From Zeus faber (taxonomy: Eukaryota; Chordata; Actinopteri; Zeiformes; Zeidae): 64,000 nucleotides of DNA. Location of the stretch: the NCBI GenBank assembly GCA_960531495.1, contig OY482860.1, forward strand, positions 29,825,615 to 29,889,614, given 5' to 3'. Of this stretch, positions 1 to 12,153 are shown in pieces (positions within the stretch are counted from its first letter, which is position 1; every line of letters begins with the position of its first letter). Under the pieces are notes generated by a model. That model worked only from the letters and a program-made list of their open reading frames with translations, was not told the origin of the DNA and did no database searches. The position numbers and the translations under genes were made by a program.

Positions 1-1409
1 ACCTGATTATCTGGACATTGTCCTGAGTTCCTGTGTGAAGCAGCTTTTGACACGTGTGACTACAATGTCACCTTGATGTTTTGAAAAGGAGATTTCACTG
101 AATTGAATCACAGTGAGAAGCTGCAGCGAGTCGTCAGCTCCTCAACGCTTCAGCAGGTTGTGTTTTATGCTGTGACTCATATGTTCTTCAGGATCCCTCA
201 AATGAATAGTGTGGAGTCCACTTTTGGCCGAATGTTTTTTAGAAATAACACATTTTATTTAAAGTTCCTTTCCAAACAGCCGCTGTGCACCGTGAGAGCC
301 CAAAGCAGCAGAGTCAACAGCAATAAAATAACAACCGTAGGGAAAGAGAAGAGCAGCACTGACGGGGACGCGGTGGAGCCGATGCTTTGGAAACAGAGGC
401 TTCACAAGCTTGAACCACTTACCTCCCAAACATTTATCTTCTCAACGCTTCACTTTATCTGCGTTTGTTGCCTAGCAGCTGTTAAAGTGCCAAGTCTGTC
501 AGTTGTATTTATATTTTTTATTGACTTTATAAGGAACAGCCATTCATGTATTTTGCATTCTTCCTGTGCTCCTCCGTACGCTGTTTCCACATTCGGTGGC
601 GGGGTCCACCACACGGGGAAGGAGTCGCGGGTGAATTAGCTAGCGCAGCGTAGCAGGATGTGGTCAGTAAACTTTTGAAATGGATGAAAAAGGAACAAAA
701 ATATACCCAGCACCTCAAGTGACCACGAAAATCAAAATGAAGGTATCTCAAAAACTTTGTAGGAAAAAACCTGTTTTCTAATCCACAGACCTGATGGATT
801 ACCACTTTAAGGTGTGTGTGTGTGGTGTGTAAGGCTGGAAGGTGTTTATGCAACAGGATGTTTATTTTCTACGCGCACATCCTGAACTTCCTGTTTCAGC
901 ATCACCTTGACATCCCTTCAGACCCGGAGCTCCTTATTCGGGCGTAGCTAAATCTGTCTCTCTCTCCGCTTGTTTTGGGGTGGTGCGGTGTGATTGAACT
1001 GGTGGCTTTAATAACAAGCCCCGCCCGCTTCCCATGAGGCGCTGCTCCCAGAAACAACACTCCTCAGGGACTGGACTCTGTGCTGCTGGAAATAGAAGCT
1101 TTCACAGCGTTTGGCTCCAAGTTCTGGAAACCGTTCCCCAAACAGGGTGACACCATGAGCGGAGGGTCACTGCGGTGGAATTACTCAACCAAAACATCCA
1201 GGACGGGGAACGGTTTGTTTTAGAAAACTCCATATTAGGAAGATGCCACAGATATCAGCCTGAAGTCGGTCGTTATATTCAAATGAACGATCTGTGAATC
1301 AGACGGAGAAATCCGATCTTTCTGAAAGATCAACGTAAAATACCCCCACGTCGTAGGATCCCTGGGGTGACGGGGTTCACTTATATTTTCTCTGTGTTGT
1401 GTGTCTCAG
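1..1409. other. Presumed mmrn2 intron, no exon seen
   Basis: I find no recognisable exon here. There is no EMI-domain cysteine pattern on either strand and no open frame bounded by good splice sites. The stretch ends in a pyrimidine-rich tract and AG at 1408-1409, the acceptor of the first visible mmrn2 exon. It is inferred to be intron because that exon starts mid-codon and the N-terminal EMI region of the family is missing from the window. Confidence 0.5.
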
Positions 1410-1849
1410 GTCCGGAAGATCTGGACGTGGACCCCCCGTCCCACCCCGACCCCGCCTCAGCGCTCCCCGGGCCCCCCCTCGTGGCCCTGGTCCTGGCCCA
1501 GCTGCAACCGGTGCTGGAGGGGTTCAACCGCACCCTGGAGAGGCTGAGCCGGCAGGTGGGGGACCTGGTCCTCGACGTGGCCCAGCTGAAGGGGCCCCCG
1601 CCGGGGTCGGACCCGGAGGAGGCGGAGGGGGTCCCCGCGCCCGGGGGCCCGGACCCTGAGCGGCGGCGGGCGGAGAAGCGTAACGACGAGGCCCCCGGGC
1701 CCGTGGAGGAGGTGCGCAGGCTGCTGGAGAGCCACCGGGCCCAGGTGGAGGAGCGGCTGCTCTCCCAGCATGCAACGCTGCGCTACAACCTCACCAGCTG
1801 GGGGGCGGACGTGGACCTGAAGCTGAAACGCAGCCACAAGACGATCCAG
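1410..1849 (+). CDS. mmrn2: mmrn2 coiled-coil exon A
   Basis: The acceptor is TGTGTCTCAG before 1410 and the donor is CAG|GTGAGA after 1849. The exon enters in phase 1 and leaves in phase 0. It encodes an acidic Pro/Gly-rich start (PEDLDVDPPSHP) followed by amphipathic helix with sequons FNRT and YNLT. The middle (about 1590-1700) is a low-complexity Pro/Gly/Glu stretch that probably breaks the coil. Confidence 0.72.
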
Positions 1850-4077
1850 GTGAGACCCAGACCACGACCGAGCGTTGAGTGAAGGGGACGTCAGAGAGAA
1901 TTGAAAAAGGTTTTTACTTCAGCAGCTGCTGAGAAGTGACGTCGACACCGTCTCCACAAACCTTGAAACTCATCTCTCTTCATAAATCGTAAAACCTTGT
2001 GAGAAGTCAAACGTTCTGAATGACTCTGCAGGGGGTGGTGTTAGGGTGTGGCTGCACCTCATCCTGCTCCTTCCTGAATGAGAATCCGGATTTAAAAATG
2101 GTTTTACAACCCTGCCCGGTGGAAGCCTCCACTCTTCCATTCTCTACTTTGTGTTCATCTGGACGTTTGTTGGAGCTGCTTGTGACGTTTGGATTTTGAT
2201 TTCTTCGTCCTCATTCTCCTCTTCAAGTCTTCCCTTGTGGATTCTATGACGCGTCACAAGACGGCGTCACGTGTGGGGAAGTGGTTGCCTGCCTCAGTTG
2301 CTATTAACGGATCAGAAGTCATTATTCAGAAATTACTCACCAATCAGCATCGAGTATTCCAAAGTGCTGTATAATACCATTTATGTGATGTTTACTCATC
2401 TTTCCCATTGTTTATATTTGCACTGCAGTGATTGGCTGCTGTAAGCGATGATGTCATGATGCTTTGTCTCTGGTCCCAGACCAGCCTCCATAAGATGAAC
2501 GCCTCGCTGGCCGAGCTGAGGATGGACCACGACCGTTTGGGGGCGGAGCTGCAGGTGGGGCTGCTGGAGCTCCACCTCGCACGCCCCGGAACTCCAGCTC
2601 CGCCCGACGCCCCCCACGGCAGTCCTGACGTCTGGGACGCCATCGAGCGGCTGAACGACAAGGTGGTGAACCACACGGTGATGGTACGTCAACACGATAC
2701 CTCTCATCTCTCCGTCATCCGGTCTTTCTTTTTTCGATAGTTTTAAATGTTGGTTGTGGGATGGAAGCGTAGGTTTTGCTCTGCTTTGAGCAAAATGGCC
2801 GCCGAGTGAATGCAGTGTATGTGATGGAGTGTGATCACGTGCTCCAGCTGGACGCTCTGGATGAAGACCTGAGGCTGGGATCCGGGGTCCTGGAGGACCG
2901 CATCATCCAGACCGGACGAAACAGCCAGATCCAGTTCATGGAGACGGTCCTGGAGGTGGAGGCGGCCAGGGTGGTGGTGCTGACCCGGGTGGAGGAGCTG
3001 ATGGGGGACCTGAACGCCACTTTGGACCGCATGCAAGACATCGACGTGGGCGTTGAAGACCTGTACGGGCTGTTCAACAAGAACACCAACGAGTGCACGG
3101 CGCTGCGGGCCGAGCTGGCCCACTTGGAGAGGGGCGTGGCCAACGCCACGGAGCTCGCCAACAAGAACCACCTGGCGCTGGACGCCCGGCAACGCCCCTG
3201 GGGGGAGGCGGGGGACTGGGAGCCGGCCGTCAGGGAGCTCCAGATCAGCCTGCAGCAGGTGAGCTTCACAGAAATTTGGCCTGAAATTGTGTTATTATAT
3301 CATTTTATTATAATGAAACGGCTCAGTGGCATACTCCATTCTGATTGGTGGAAACCAGTCAGTTATTTCTGGAGAAGGCCGCTGCAACGGGCTACCACTT
3401 CTGTCTTGTTTTACGTGGTCCCCCGCTGTTGTGACTGTTCCTGTAAGTGGAAGCTCTTAAACGAGGCTAGTTCTGAAATCTTTTCAAATCCATATTCCAT
3501 GTGTAAGTACTAATTTACCCAGTAACCAGATGTTTAATGAGCAGAACAATGTGCAGCCGGCCCGTGTTGTGGTCATCACCCTGAGACGGTGATGGATGCC
3601 TCCTCTTCCACGCCAGGTGAGGGCGGCGCTGGCCTTTGAGCAAGGCAGGACCAGGACTCTGCACACCAACCTGACCCAGCTGGCCGCCAGGACGTCACGT
3701 GAGGGCGGCGAGCAGAGCCTCCTGCGTCTGGAGGAGGAGATGCGTCGCCTCTCGGGCTCCTTCACGTCGCTGATCAGCGACGTCGTGCGCCACCGCGACG
3801 TCCTGCGGACGCTGCTCGGGGAGGGCGTGCTGGACTTCCTGGAGTTGAGCCCCGAGGCCCAGGAGGCGCTCTCCGTCCCGGCGCTGCGGCGGCACGTGGG
3901 CCGCCTGGAGGAGCGACTGGACCGACACAACCTCAGCATCGCCGCCCTGCTGGCCGAGCGGCGCGGTGAGGATTCTGCTTCCTGTTCCACAGCGTCTCAG
4001 TCACCACAACAAAGTGACGTTCAGGACGAGGCTCTTTAAAGCCACTTTTCTGGTCATTTGTTTCCAGTAAATGCTAG

Positions 4078-4118
<41 letters not shown>

Positions 4119-7100
4119 GAACTACTACTACTACTACTACTAGTACTACTAGAACTACTACTACTACTACTACTAGAAATACTACTACTACTACTAGAAC
4201 TACTACTACTACCAGTACTACTAGAACTACTACTACTACTACTAGAACAACTACTAGTACTACTACTACTACTACTAGAACTACTATTACTACTAGTACG
4301 ACTAGAACTACTAATAATACTAGTACTACTACTACTAGTACTACAACTAATACTAGTACTACTACTACTAGTACTACTAGAACTACTTCTAGCACTAATA
4401 CTACTAGAACTACTACTACTAGTACCACTAGAACTACTGCTAGTATTAGTACTAGTACTACTAGAACTACTACTACTAGTACTACTAGTACTACTAGAAC
4501 TACTACTACTACTAGAACTACTACTAGTACTGCTACAACTACTACTACTACTAGTACTACTAGAATGACTACTAGTACTACTAGAACCACTACTCGTACT
4601 ACTATTACTAGTACCGGGGTCAGGAACCTAGACAAAGTCGTCGTCATATTTCAGTGTTGATTATTGACGTTAGGTTGAACTGACACAGATTTTGTTGTTT
4701 TATGTTTTTTATCGTTGACCTTGTTCAAAGTACTTAGAGAAACTGAGTTCAGGGTTTATTTGTTGTCATTAGTTATTTGTTGTCATTAGTTATTTGTTGT
4801 CATTAGTTATCAGTTATTTGTTGTCATTAGTTATTTGTTGTCATTAGTTATCAGTTATTTGTTGTCATTAGTTATTTGTTGTCATTAGTTATCAGTTATT
4901 TGTTGTCATTAGTTATTTGTTGTCATTAGTTATCAGTTATTTGTTGTCATTAGTTATTTGTTGTCATTAGTTTAGTTATTTGTCATAAGTTATTAGTTGC
5001 CATTAGTTATTAGTTGCCATTAGATATTTGTTGCCATTAGTTATTAGTTATTTGTTGTCATTGGTTATTTGTTGTCATTGATTATTTGTTGTCATGAGTT
5101 ATTTGTTGTCATGAGTTATTTGTTGTCACTAGTTATTTGTTGTCACTAGTTATTTGTTGTCATTAGTTATAAGTTGTCATTAGTTATTTGTTTATAAGTT
5201 GTCATTAGTTATTTGTTTATTAGTTGTCATTAGTTATTTGTTGTTATTTGTTGTCATTAGTTATTTGTTGTCATTAGTTATTAGCCGTCATTAGTTATTT
5301 ATTGTTATTAGTTGTCATTAGTTATTTGTTGTCATTAGTTATTTGTTGTCATTAGTTTAGTTATTTGTTGTCATTAGTTATTTGTTGTCATTAGTTATTA
5401 GCTGTCAATAGTTATTTATTGTTATTAGTTGTCATTAGTTATTTGTTGTCATTAGTTATTTGTTGTCATTAGTTTAGTTATTTGTTGTCATTAGTTATTT
5501 GTTGTCATTAGTTTAGTTATTTGTTGTCGTTAGTTATTTGTTGTCATTAGTTTAGTTATTTGTTGTCATTAGTTATTTGTTGTCATTAGTTTAGTTATTT
5601 GTTGTCATTAGTTATTTGTTGTCATTAGTTTAGTTATTTGTTGTCATTAGTTATTTGTTGTCATTAGTTTAGTTATTTGTTGTCATTAGTTATTTGTTGT
5701 CATTAGTTTAGTTATTTGTTGTCATTAGTTATTTGTTGTCATTAGTTATCAGTTATTTGTTGTCATTAGTTATTTGTTGTCAATAGTTATTTGTTGTCAT
5801 TAGTTATCAGTTATTTGTTGTCATTAGTTATTTGTTGTCATTAGTTATTAGCTGTCAATAGTTATTTATTGTTATTTGTTGTCATTAGTTATTTGTTGTC
5901 ATTAGTTATTTGTTGTCATTAGTCATCAGTTATTTGTTGTCATTAGTTATTTGTTGTCAGTAGTTATCAGTTATTTGTTGTCATTAGTTATTTGTTGTCA
6001 TTAGTTATTTGTTGTCATTAGTTATTAGTTATTTGTTGTCATTAGTTATTTGTTGTCATTAGTTATTAGTTATTTGTTGTCATTAGTTATTTGTTGTCAT
6101 TAGTTATCAGTTATTTGTTGTCATTAGTTATTTGTTGTCATTAGTTATCAGTTATTTGTTGTCATTAGTTATTTGTTGTCATTAGTTATCAGTTATTTGT
6201 TGTCATTAGTTATTTGTTGTCATTAGTTATCAGTTATTTGTTGTCATTAGTTATTTGTTGTCATTAGTTATTTGTTGTCATTAGTTATTAGTTATTTGTT
6301 GTCATTAGTTATTTGTTGTCATTAGTTATCAGTTATTTGTTGTCATTTGTTATTTGTTGTCATTAGTTATCAGTTATTTGTTGTCATTAGTTATTTGTTG
6401 TCATTAGTTATTTGTTGTCATTAGTTATTAGCTGTCATTAGTTATTTGTTGTCATTAGTTTAGTTATTTGTTGTCATTAGTTATTTGTTGTCATTAGTTA
6501 TTAGCTGTCAATAGTTATTTATTGTTATTAGTTGTCATTAGTTATTTGTTGTCATTAGTTATTTGTTGTCATTAGTTTAGTTATTTGTTGTCATTAGTTA
6601 TTTGTTGTCATTAGTTTAGTTATTTGTTGTCGTTAGTTATTTGTTGTCATTAGTTTAGTTATTTGTTGTCATTAGTTATTTGTTGTCATTAGTTTAGTTA
6701 TTTGTTGTCATTAGTTATTTGTTGTCATTAGTTTAGTTATTTGTTGTCATTAGTTATTTGTTGTCATTAGTTTAGTTATTTGTTGTCATTAGTTATTTGT
6801 TGTCATTAGTTATCAGTTATTTGTTGTCATTAGTTATTTGTTGTCATTAGTTATTTGTTGTCATTAGTTATCAGTTATTTGTTGTCATTAGTTATTTGTT
6901 GTCATTAGTTATTAGCTGTCAATAGTTATTTATTGTTATTAGTTGTCATTAGTTATTTGTTGTCATTAGTTATTTGTTGTCATTAGTTATCAGTTATTTG
7001 TTGTCATTAGTTATTTGTTGTCATTAGTTATTTGTTGTCATTAGTTATCAGTTATTTGTTGTCATTAGTTATTTGTTGTCATTAGTTATCAGTTATTTGT

Positions 7101-10100
7101 TGTCATTAGTTATCAGTTATTTGTTGTCATTAGTTATTTGTTGTCATTAGTTATCAGTTATTTGTTGTCATTAGTTATTTGTTGTCATTAGTTATCAGTT
7201 ATTTGTTGTCATTAGTTATTTGTTGTCATTAGTTATCAGTTATTTGTTGTCATTAGTTATTTGTTGTCATTAGTTATTTGTTGTCATTAGTTATTAGTTA
7301 TTTGTTGTCATTAGTTATTTGTTGTCATTAGTTATTAGTTATTTGTTGTCATTAGTTATTAGTTATTTGTTGTCATTAGTTATTTGTTGTCATTAGTTAT
7401 TTGTTGTCATTAGTTATTAGTTATTTGTTGTCATTAGTTATTTGTTGTCATTAGTTATCAGTTATTTGTTGTCATTAGTTATTTGTTGTCATTAGTTATC
7501 AGTTATTTGTTGTCATTAGTTATTTGTTGTCATTAGTTATTAGCTGTCATTAGTTATTTGTTGTCATTAGTTATCAGTTATTTGTTGTCATTAGTTATTT
7601 GTTGTCATTAGTTATCAGTTATTTGTTGTCATTAGTTATTTGTTGTCATTAGTTATCAGTTATTTGTTGTCATTAGTTATTTGTTGTCATTAGTTATTTG
7701 TTGTCATTAGTTATTAGCTGTCAATAGTTATTTATTGTTATTAGTTGTCATTAGTTATTTGTTGTCATTAGTTATTTGTTGTCATTAGTTATTAGCTGTC
7801 AATAGTTATTTATTGTTATTAGTTGTCATTAGTTATTTGTTGTCATTAGTTATTTGTTGTCATTAGTTTAGTTATTTGTTGTCATTAGTTTAGTTATTTG
7901 TTGTCGTTAGTTATTTGTTGTCATTAGTTTAGTTATTTGTTGTCATTAGTTATTTGTTGTCATTAGTTTAGTTATTTGTTGTCATTAGTTATTTGTTGTC
8001 ATTAGTTATCAGTTATTTGTTGTCATTAGTTATTTGTTGTCATTAGTTATCAGTTATTTGTTGTCATTAGTTATTTGTTGTCATTAGTTATTAGCTGTCA
8101 ATAGTTATTTATTGTTATTAGTTGTCATTAGTTATTTGTTGTCATTAGTTATTTGTTGTCATTAGTTATCAGTTATTTGTTGTCATTAGTTATTTGTTGT
8201 CATTAGTTATTTGTTGTCATTAGTTATCAGTTATTTGTTGTCATTAGTTATTTGTTGTCATTAGTTATCAGTTATTTGTTGTCATTAGTTATTTGTTGTC
8301 ATTAGTTATCAGTTATTTGTTGTCATTAGTTATTTGTTGTCATTAGTTATTTGTTGTCATTAGTTATTAGTTATTTGTTGTCATTAGTTATTTGTTGTCA
8401 TTAGTTATCAGTTATTTGTTGTCATTAGTTATTTGTTGTCATTAGTTATCAGTTATTTGTTGTCATTAGTTATTTGTTGTCATTAGTTATTTGTTGTCAT
8501 TCGTTATTAGCTGTCATTAGTTATTTGTTGTCATTAGTTATCAGTTATTTGTTGTCATTAGTTATTTGTTGTCATTAGTTATCAGTTATTTGTTGTCATT
8601 AGTTATTTGTTGTCATTAGTTATCAGTTATTTGTTGTCATTAGTTATTTGTTGTCATTAGTTATCAGTTATTTGTTGTCATTAGTTATTTGTTGTCATTA
8701 GTTATTAGTTATTTGTTGTCATTAGTTATTTGTTGTCATTAGTTATCAGTTATTTGTTGTCATTAGTTATTTGTTGTCATTAGTTATCAGTTATTTGTTG
8801 TCATTAGTTATTTGTTGTCATTAGTTATTAGTTATTTGTTGTCATTAGTTATTTGTTGTCATTAGTTATCAGTTATTTGTTGTCATTAGTTATTTGTTGT
8901 CATTAGTTATCAGTTATTTGTTGTCATTAGTTATTTGTTGTCATTAGTTATTTGTTGTCATTAGTTATTAGTTATTTGTTGTCATTAGTTATTTGTTGTC
9001 ATTAGTTTAGTTATTTGTTGTCATTAGTTTAGTTATTTGTTGTCGTTAGTTATTTGTTGTCATTAGTTTAGTTATTTGTTGTCATTAGTTTAGTTATTTG
9101 TTGTTATTAGTTATTTGTTGTCGTTAGTTATTTGTTGTCATTAGTTTAGTTATTTGTTGTCATTAGTTATTTGTTGTCATTAGTTTAGTTATTTGTTGTC
9201 ATTAGTTATTTGTTGTCATTAGTTATTTGTTATTAGTTATTTGTTGTCATTAGTTATTTGTTGTCATTAGTTATTTGTTGTTATTAGTTGTCATTAGTTT
9301 GTTGTCATTAGTCATTTGTTGTCATTAGTTATTTGTTGTCGTTAGTTATTTGTTATTAGTTATTTGTTGTCACTAGTTATTTGTTGTCATTAGTTATAAG
9401 TTGTCATTAGTTATTTGTTTGTTATTAGTTGTCATTAGTTATTTGTCATTAGTTATAAGTTGTCATTAGTTATTTGTTTATTAGTTGTCATTAGTTATTT
9501 GTTTATTAGTTGTCATTAGTTATTTGTTGTCATTAGTTATTTGTTGTCTTTAATGAGTGTATAGCTCAGCGTTAATTTTTTAAATCCCCAAATCAAGTTC
9601 AAATAGAAAAACATCAGTGACGTCTTCCAAACCTTTTCATGTTCCGTCGCAGCTTTGTGCGTTTCTCCATGAACAAAACACAAAGTGATGAATGTTTCAC
9701 CAGAGCTTGTTTCGGGCTCGGCGGTTCACACGATGAAGCCAGGAAACAGCGAGGCATGCGGACGCCATGTTGTCGCGTCGGCTTCAGTCAGATTGCGCCG
9801 CAGACGCTCGGCAGCTTGTATTTGCTGGATGTGATCGAGACTGGAAACAAAGTGATCACAAGGAGAGGACGACGTCACAAAATGCATTTATTGAATCACC
9901 CAGCCGTGAAACTGTTGAGGTTGAGAAGGTGAGAAGGACGCCTGAGCGGAGACAAACAGAGCCACTCGCTGGCTCTGGGGTTATGCTCTGGGGTCGTTTC
10001 CTTGTTGAAAAGTAAGTTACTAAATGCTCATTTGTCATTACTTTAGGATTGACTTGATCGTTATTATTTATGATTATTTTGGCCTGGCGGGGGGGAGTAG

Positions 10101-12153
10101 TCATAGTTCCTCCGGTACCGTGATGCCGCCTGACTCCCACCTCTCTGTTGCTAGGCGACAGGGCCGACTCCCCGGAGACGGACCAGCCGTCCTCCCCCCT
10201 CCTCCCCCCGGCCTGGTCCAGGAGGGGCGGGGCTCCGAGCCGAGAGAAGCAGCTCCTCCGCCCGTCGGGCGACAGCGACCCGCGGAGCGTGGAGCAGGAG
10301 GTGCAGGAGCTGGGGGTCAAAGTTCAGCAGCTGGAGGAGCGGCCCTGCCCCGCCAGCTGCGGCAGCGTTACCGGGGCCCCCGGGGGCCAGGAGGCGGCGC
10401 TGCAGGCGGAGGTGCTGTGGTTGCGGAGGGGGCTGGAGGAACACCTTCGAGTCTTTAAGAACGTGTTCCGCAACGCCGACGGTCTGATGAGCGCCCGGAG
10501 CTCCCTGGACCTGGAGGAGCTGCGGAGCCTCCTGAGGGAGAGGGAGGGCAAGAGGGAGAAAAGGAGAGGGGGCGAGCGGAGGAGAGGAGGAGGAGTGCAG
10601 GGAGCAGAGGGAGGAGCACGCAGCAGGAGGGACACGGGTGAGTCCAAATAAACACCCTGTTCCCCGTGATGAAGAGTTACTTACAAAGTGATTGATTAGG
10701 TTTTAAAGTCACTTAGAACTTCGATGGACAGTGTCGGTGGAGCTCGCTCCATCTGGACTCAAACATCTGCTCGAAAACAAGGAAACATTCACAGACGAAC
10801 AGAAGCAGAATCCAAGAAAACAAGTTGAGCAGCTGAACAGCAAGAGGACGGAGGAGGTGGTGTCCATCCCTCTGCTTCAACCCCCGATGGAACCAAGTAG
10901 AACGTTAGGGCGGAGGAGAAAACAGTTAAAAAGATCAAAACTATTTATTTTAATATTAGGATTCGATATATTACAGAAGCCTGGTGTCACCACTCAATTT
11001 TCAATTTAAACATGTTTTTATTTTGCCACAGTTAAACACCCGTTTCTCAATAAGTCACTTTGATTCCAGTCACATTAAATCGTTCTATGTAGTTATTTTA
11101 TTGTAGCCCCCCCCGCAGCTCAGCTGGAAAAGCTCCCCTTCATTCGCACACGACGCAAGTTATTTTCAGATAACGTTACATTAGAGATCACATTTATTGG
11201 CCTTGTCAAGACACACGTCAGACAATACTCCCAAAAACATGTGGAGACTCGTGAACCTGCTTGTGGGATCCAACGCTCATGTCCATCCATTTGGGACTCG
11301 TGACACCGTTTACCAGGGGCCGATGAAGCTACTTTTAACACAACTTCATGCGGTTCCCTGAGCTCCCTAAAACACACTAACCATTGTAACATGCCTCTAA
11401 ACTCGGGCTTGACCCCGGAAAATGAATAAATCCATCTACAATAAAAACACTTTTTTAAATTAATATTTAGTACATACTTTTTACATTTCCATCGTCTGCA
11501 GTTTCTTTAGGGACAGTTGGTCCTAATTCTGCTGAGTTACTCAGATGGAGGGCGGGGTTCTAGTTAGAATATCTAAAACAAACGGACCGAGGTGTGTGTG
11601 TGTGTGTTAGAACCGGCAGAGACCCAAATGTATGTGCACAAGCACCGAAAAAGTAAGTTTTGCGTCGTAGATTAATCTATAAAATGCAATGTTCTTAAGT
11701 CAAAAAAAGCTTCCTCGGATAAGATGCAGCCATGAGTTTAGGATCAGTTCTTCTTACAAAGCTCTTCCTGTTTCCTGTTCAGCCCCTGCTGGCGGCCAGC
11801 TGCTGTTCCTGGCCCGCGCCGCGCCCGGTAACCCCGGTAACCACGGCAACGGGACGCTCCGGTGGGAGGTGTCTCTGGGCCGCGGTGGGGTTCTCTCCGA
11901 GACGGGCCGGTTCACGGCGCCGGTGGGCGGAGCCTACCTGTTCGCCCTCACCCTGGACACGGCGGCGGGCGGCGCCCGCTCCGCCCTGAAGGGCCGGTCG
12001 GGGGAGACGCTGGCGGTGCTGCACCGAGAGGAGGCGACGGGGGCGGGGCCGCTCACCCGGCTCGGCTTCCTGCTGCTGGAGGAGGGAGAGGAGGCCGCTG
12101 TGGAACTCGGGGAGGAAGGCGCCGCGCTGTTCGCTGGGCTGCTGCTGCTCTAG
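1410..12153 (+). CDS. mmrn2: Multimerin-2-like gene, 3' part (six exons), C1q-terminated
   Basis: Secreted extracellular-matrix glycoprotein of the EMILIN/multimerin family; in mammals MMRN2 is made by endothelium. Six exons were joined by reading frame and splice sites: 1410-1849, 2480-2683, 2848-3258, 3617-3965, 10155-10637, 11783-12153. They total 2258 nt; with one base from the upstream exon this gives 752 residues plus a stop. The first five encode heptad-rich, Leu/Glu/Arg-rich coiled coil with several N-glycosylation sequons (NRT, NLT, NAS, NHT, NAT, NLS) and a CPASC cysteine pair. The last encodes a C1q-like domain with the motif GRFTAPVGGAYLF and ends in TAG. The N-terminal signal peptide and EMI domain lie outside the window. 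Exons are strikingly GC-rich against AT-rich introns. The family call rests on C1q plus coiled coil. The multimerin-2 assignment rests mainly on position next to bmpr1a and ldb3, as in human; an EMILIN paralogue is the main alternative. Confidence 0.78.
2480..2683 (+). CDS. mmrn2: mmrn2 coiled-coil exon B
   Basis: This is a phase 0-0 exon of 204 nt. The acceptor is TGGTCCCAG and the donor ATG|GTACGT. It starts QTSLHKMNASLAELRMDHD after joining to exon A and ends VVNHTVM, with sequons NAS and NHT. Leu-rich heptads continue the coiled coil. Confidence 0.68.
2848..3258 (+). CDS. mmrn2: mmrn2 coiled-coil exon C
   Basis: This is a phase 0-0 exon of 411 nt with donor CAG|GTGAGC. It starts LDALDEDLRLGSGVLED and contains LYGLFNKNTNECTALRAEL with one cysteine. 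The acceptor (GTGCTCCAG) has a poor pyrimidine tract, so the exact 5' edge is less certain than the others. The open frame extends upstream to about 2776 without a stop, and an upstream acceptor cannot be excluded. Confidence 0.65.
3617..3965 (+). CDS. mmrn2: mmrn2 coiled-coil exon D
   Basis: The acceptor is CCACGCCAG and the donor GCG|GTGAGG. The exon enters in phase 0 and leaves in phase 1. It encodes VRAALAFEQGRTRTLH and further Leu/Arg/Glu heptads with sequons NLT and NLS, ending LLAERRG. The exact match in phase with the exon at 10155, across a 6.2 kb intron of repeats, supports the join. Confidence 0.7.
4077..4613 (+). repeat. (ACT)n trinucleotide array with AGA interruptions
   Basis: About 540 bp of ACT/TAC triplets, interrupted by AGA, AGT and AAT triplets in strict 3-bp phase. 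Because the phase is kept, all forward frames stay open for long distances (poly-Thr and poly-Leu readings). This is an artefact of the repeat inside an intron, not a gene. Confidence 0.95.
4756..9550 (+). repeat. 4.8 kb minisatellite, 17-bp unit
   Basis: The basic unit is TTATTTGTTGTCATTAG, repeated several hundred times head to tail. Units are usually grouped as dimers separated by a short spacer, either TTATCAG (about a 41-bp period) or TTTAG (about a 39-bp period). A marker variant containing TTAGCTGTCAATAG recurs at about 5398, 5848, 6503, 6910, 7725, 7792 and 8093, showing larger duplicated blocks. The edges near 4950-5300 and 9230-9540 are more diverged, as expected when homogenisation acts on the centre. 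The array lies wholly in an mmrn2 intron. Confidence 0.97.
10155..10637 (+). CDS. mmrn2: mmrn2 exon E: coiled coil plus Arg-rich stretch
   Basis: The acceptor is TTGCTAG and the donor ACGG|GTGAGT; the exon is phase 1-1. It begins GDRADSPETDQPSSP and contains the pair ERPCPASCGS and a last coiled-coil block (EEHLRVFKNVFRNADG). It ends in a strongly basic Arg/Glu/Gly stretch (about 10533-10636, EREGKREKRRGGERRRGGG). From memory, mammalian MMRN2 also has an arginine-rich insertion before C1q, which would fit. Confidence 0.72.
10638..11782 (+). other. Last mmrn2 intron, no other feature
   Basis: A phase-1 intron between the Arg-rich exon and the C1q exon. It holds unique AT-rich sequence with a short TG run near 11592. 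I see no exon or transposon. Confidence 0.65.
11783..12153 (+). CDS. mmrn2: mmrn2 terminal exon: C1q-like domain
   Basis: The acceptor is CTTCCTGTTTCCTGTTCAG; the stop TAG is at 12151-12153. It encodes about 123 residues: APAGGQLLFLARAAPGNPG, then GRFTAPVGGAYLFALTLD (the hallmark strand of C1q domains), then AVLHREE and a Leu-rich end (AALFAGLLLL). C1q-like domains trimerise. The domain is slightly short compared with the usual 130 or so residues, and the middle is Gly/Ala-rich and diverged. Confidence 0.82.

Larger units (their letters stand above)
3966..10154 (+). other. 6.2 kb mmrn2 intron, largely tandem repeats
   Basis: A phase-1 intron. About 5.3 kb of it is the (ACT)n tract and the 17-bp minisatellite listed separately. 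The remaining parts (3966-4076, 4614-4755, 9551-10154) show no exon, RNA gene or transposon that I recognise. Confidence 0.7.

Noticed and set aside
103-639. 178-codon frame upstream of the first mmrn2 exon
   Set aside because: Low-quality composition, no EMI cysteine pattern, no splice signals and no recognisable protein.
4058-4660. A 200-codon poly-threonine open frame and a poly-leucine frame
   Set aside because: (ACT)n repeat inside an mmrn2 intron; openness follows from the triplet unit.
4756-9550. CRISPR-like or telomere-like array
   Set aside because: Units are contiguous 17-mers without unique spacers, the genome is a vertebrate, and the unit is not the telomeric hexamer. It is a minisatellite.
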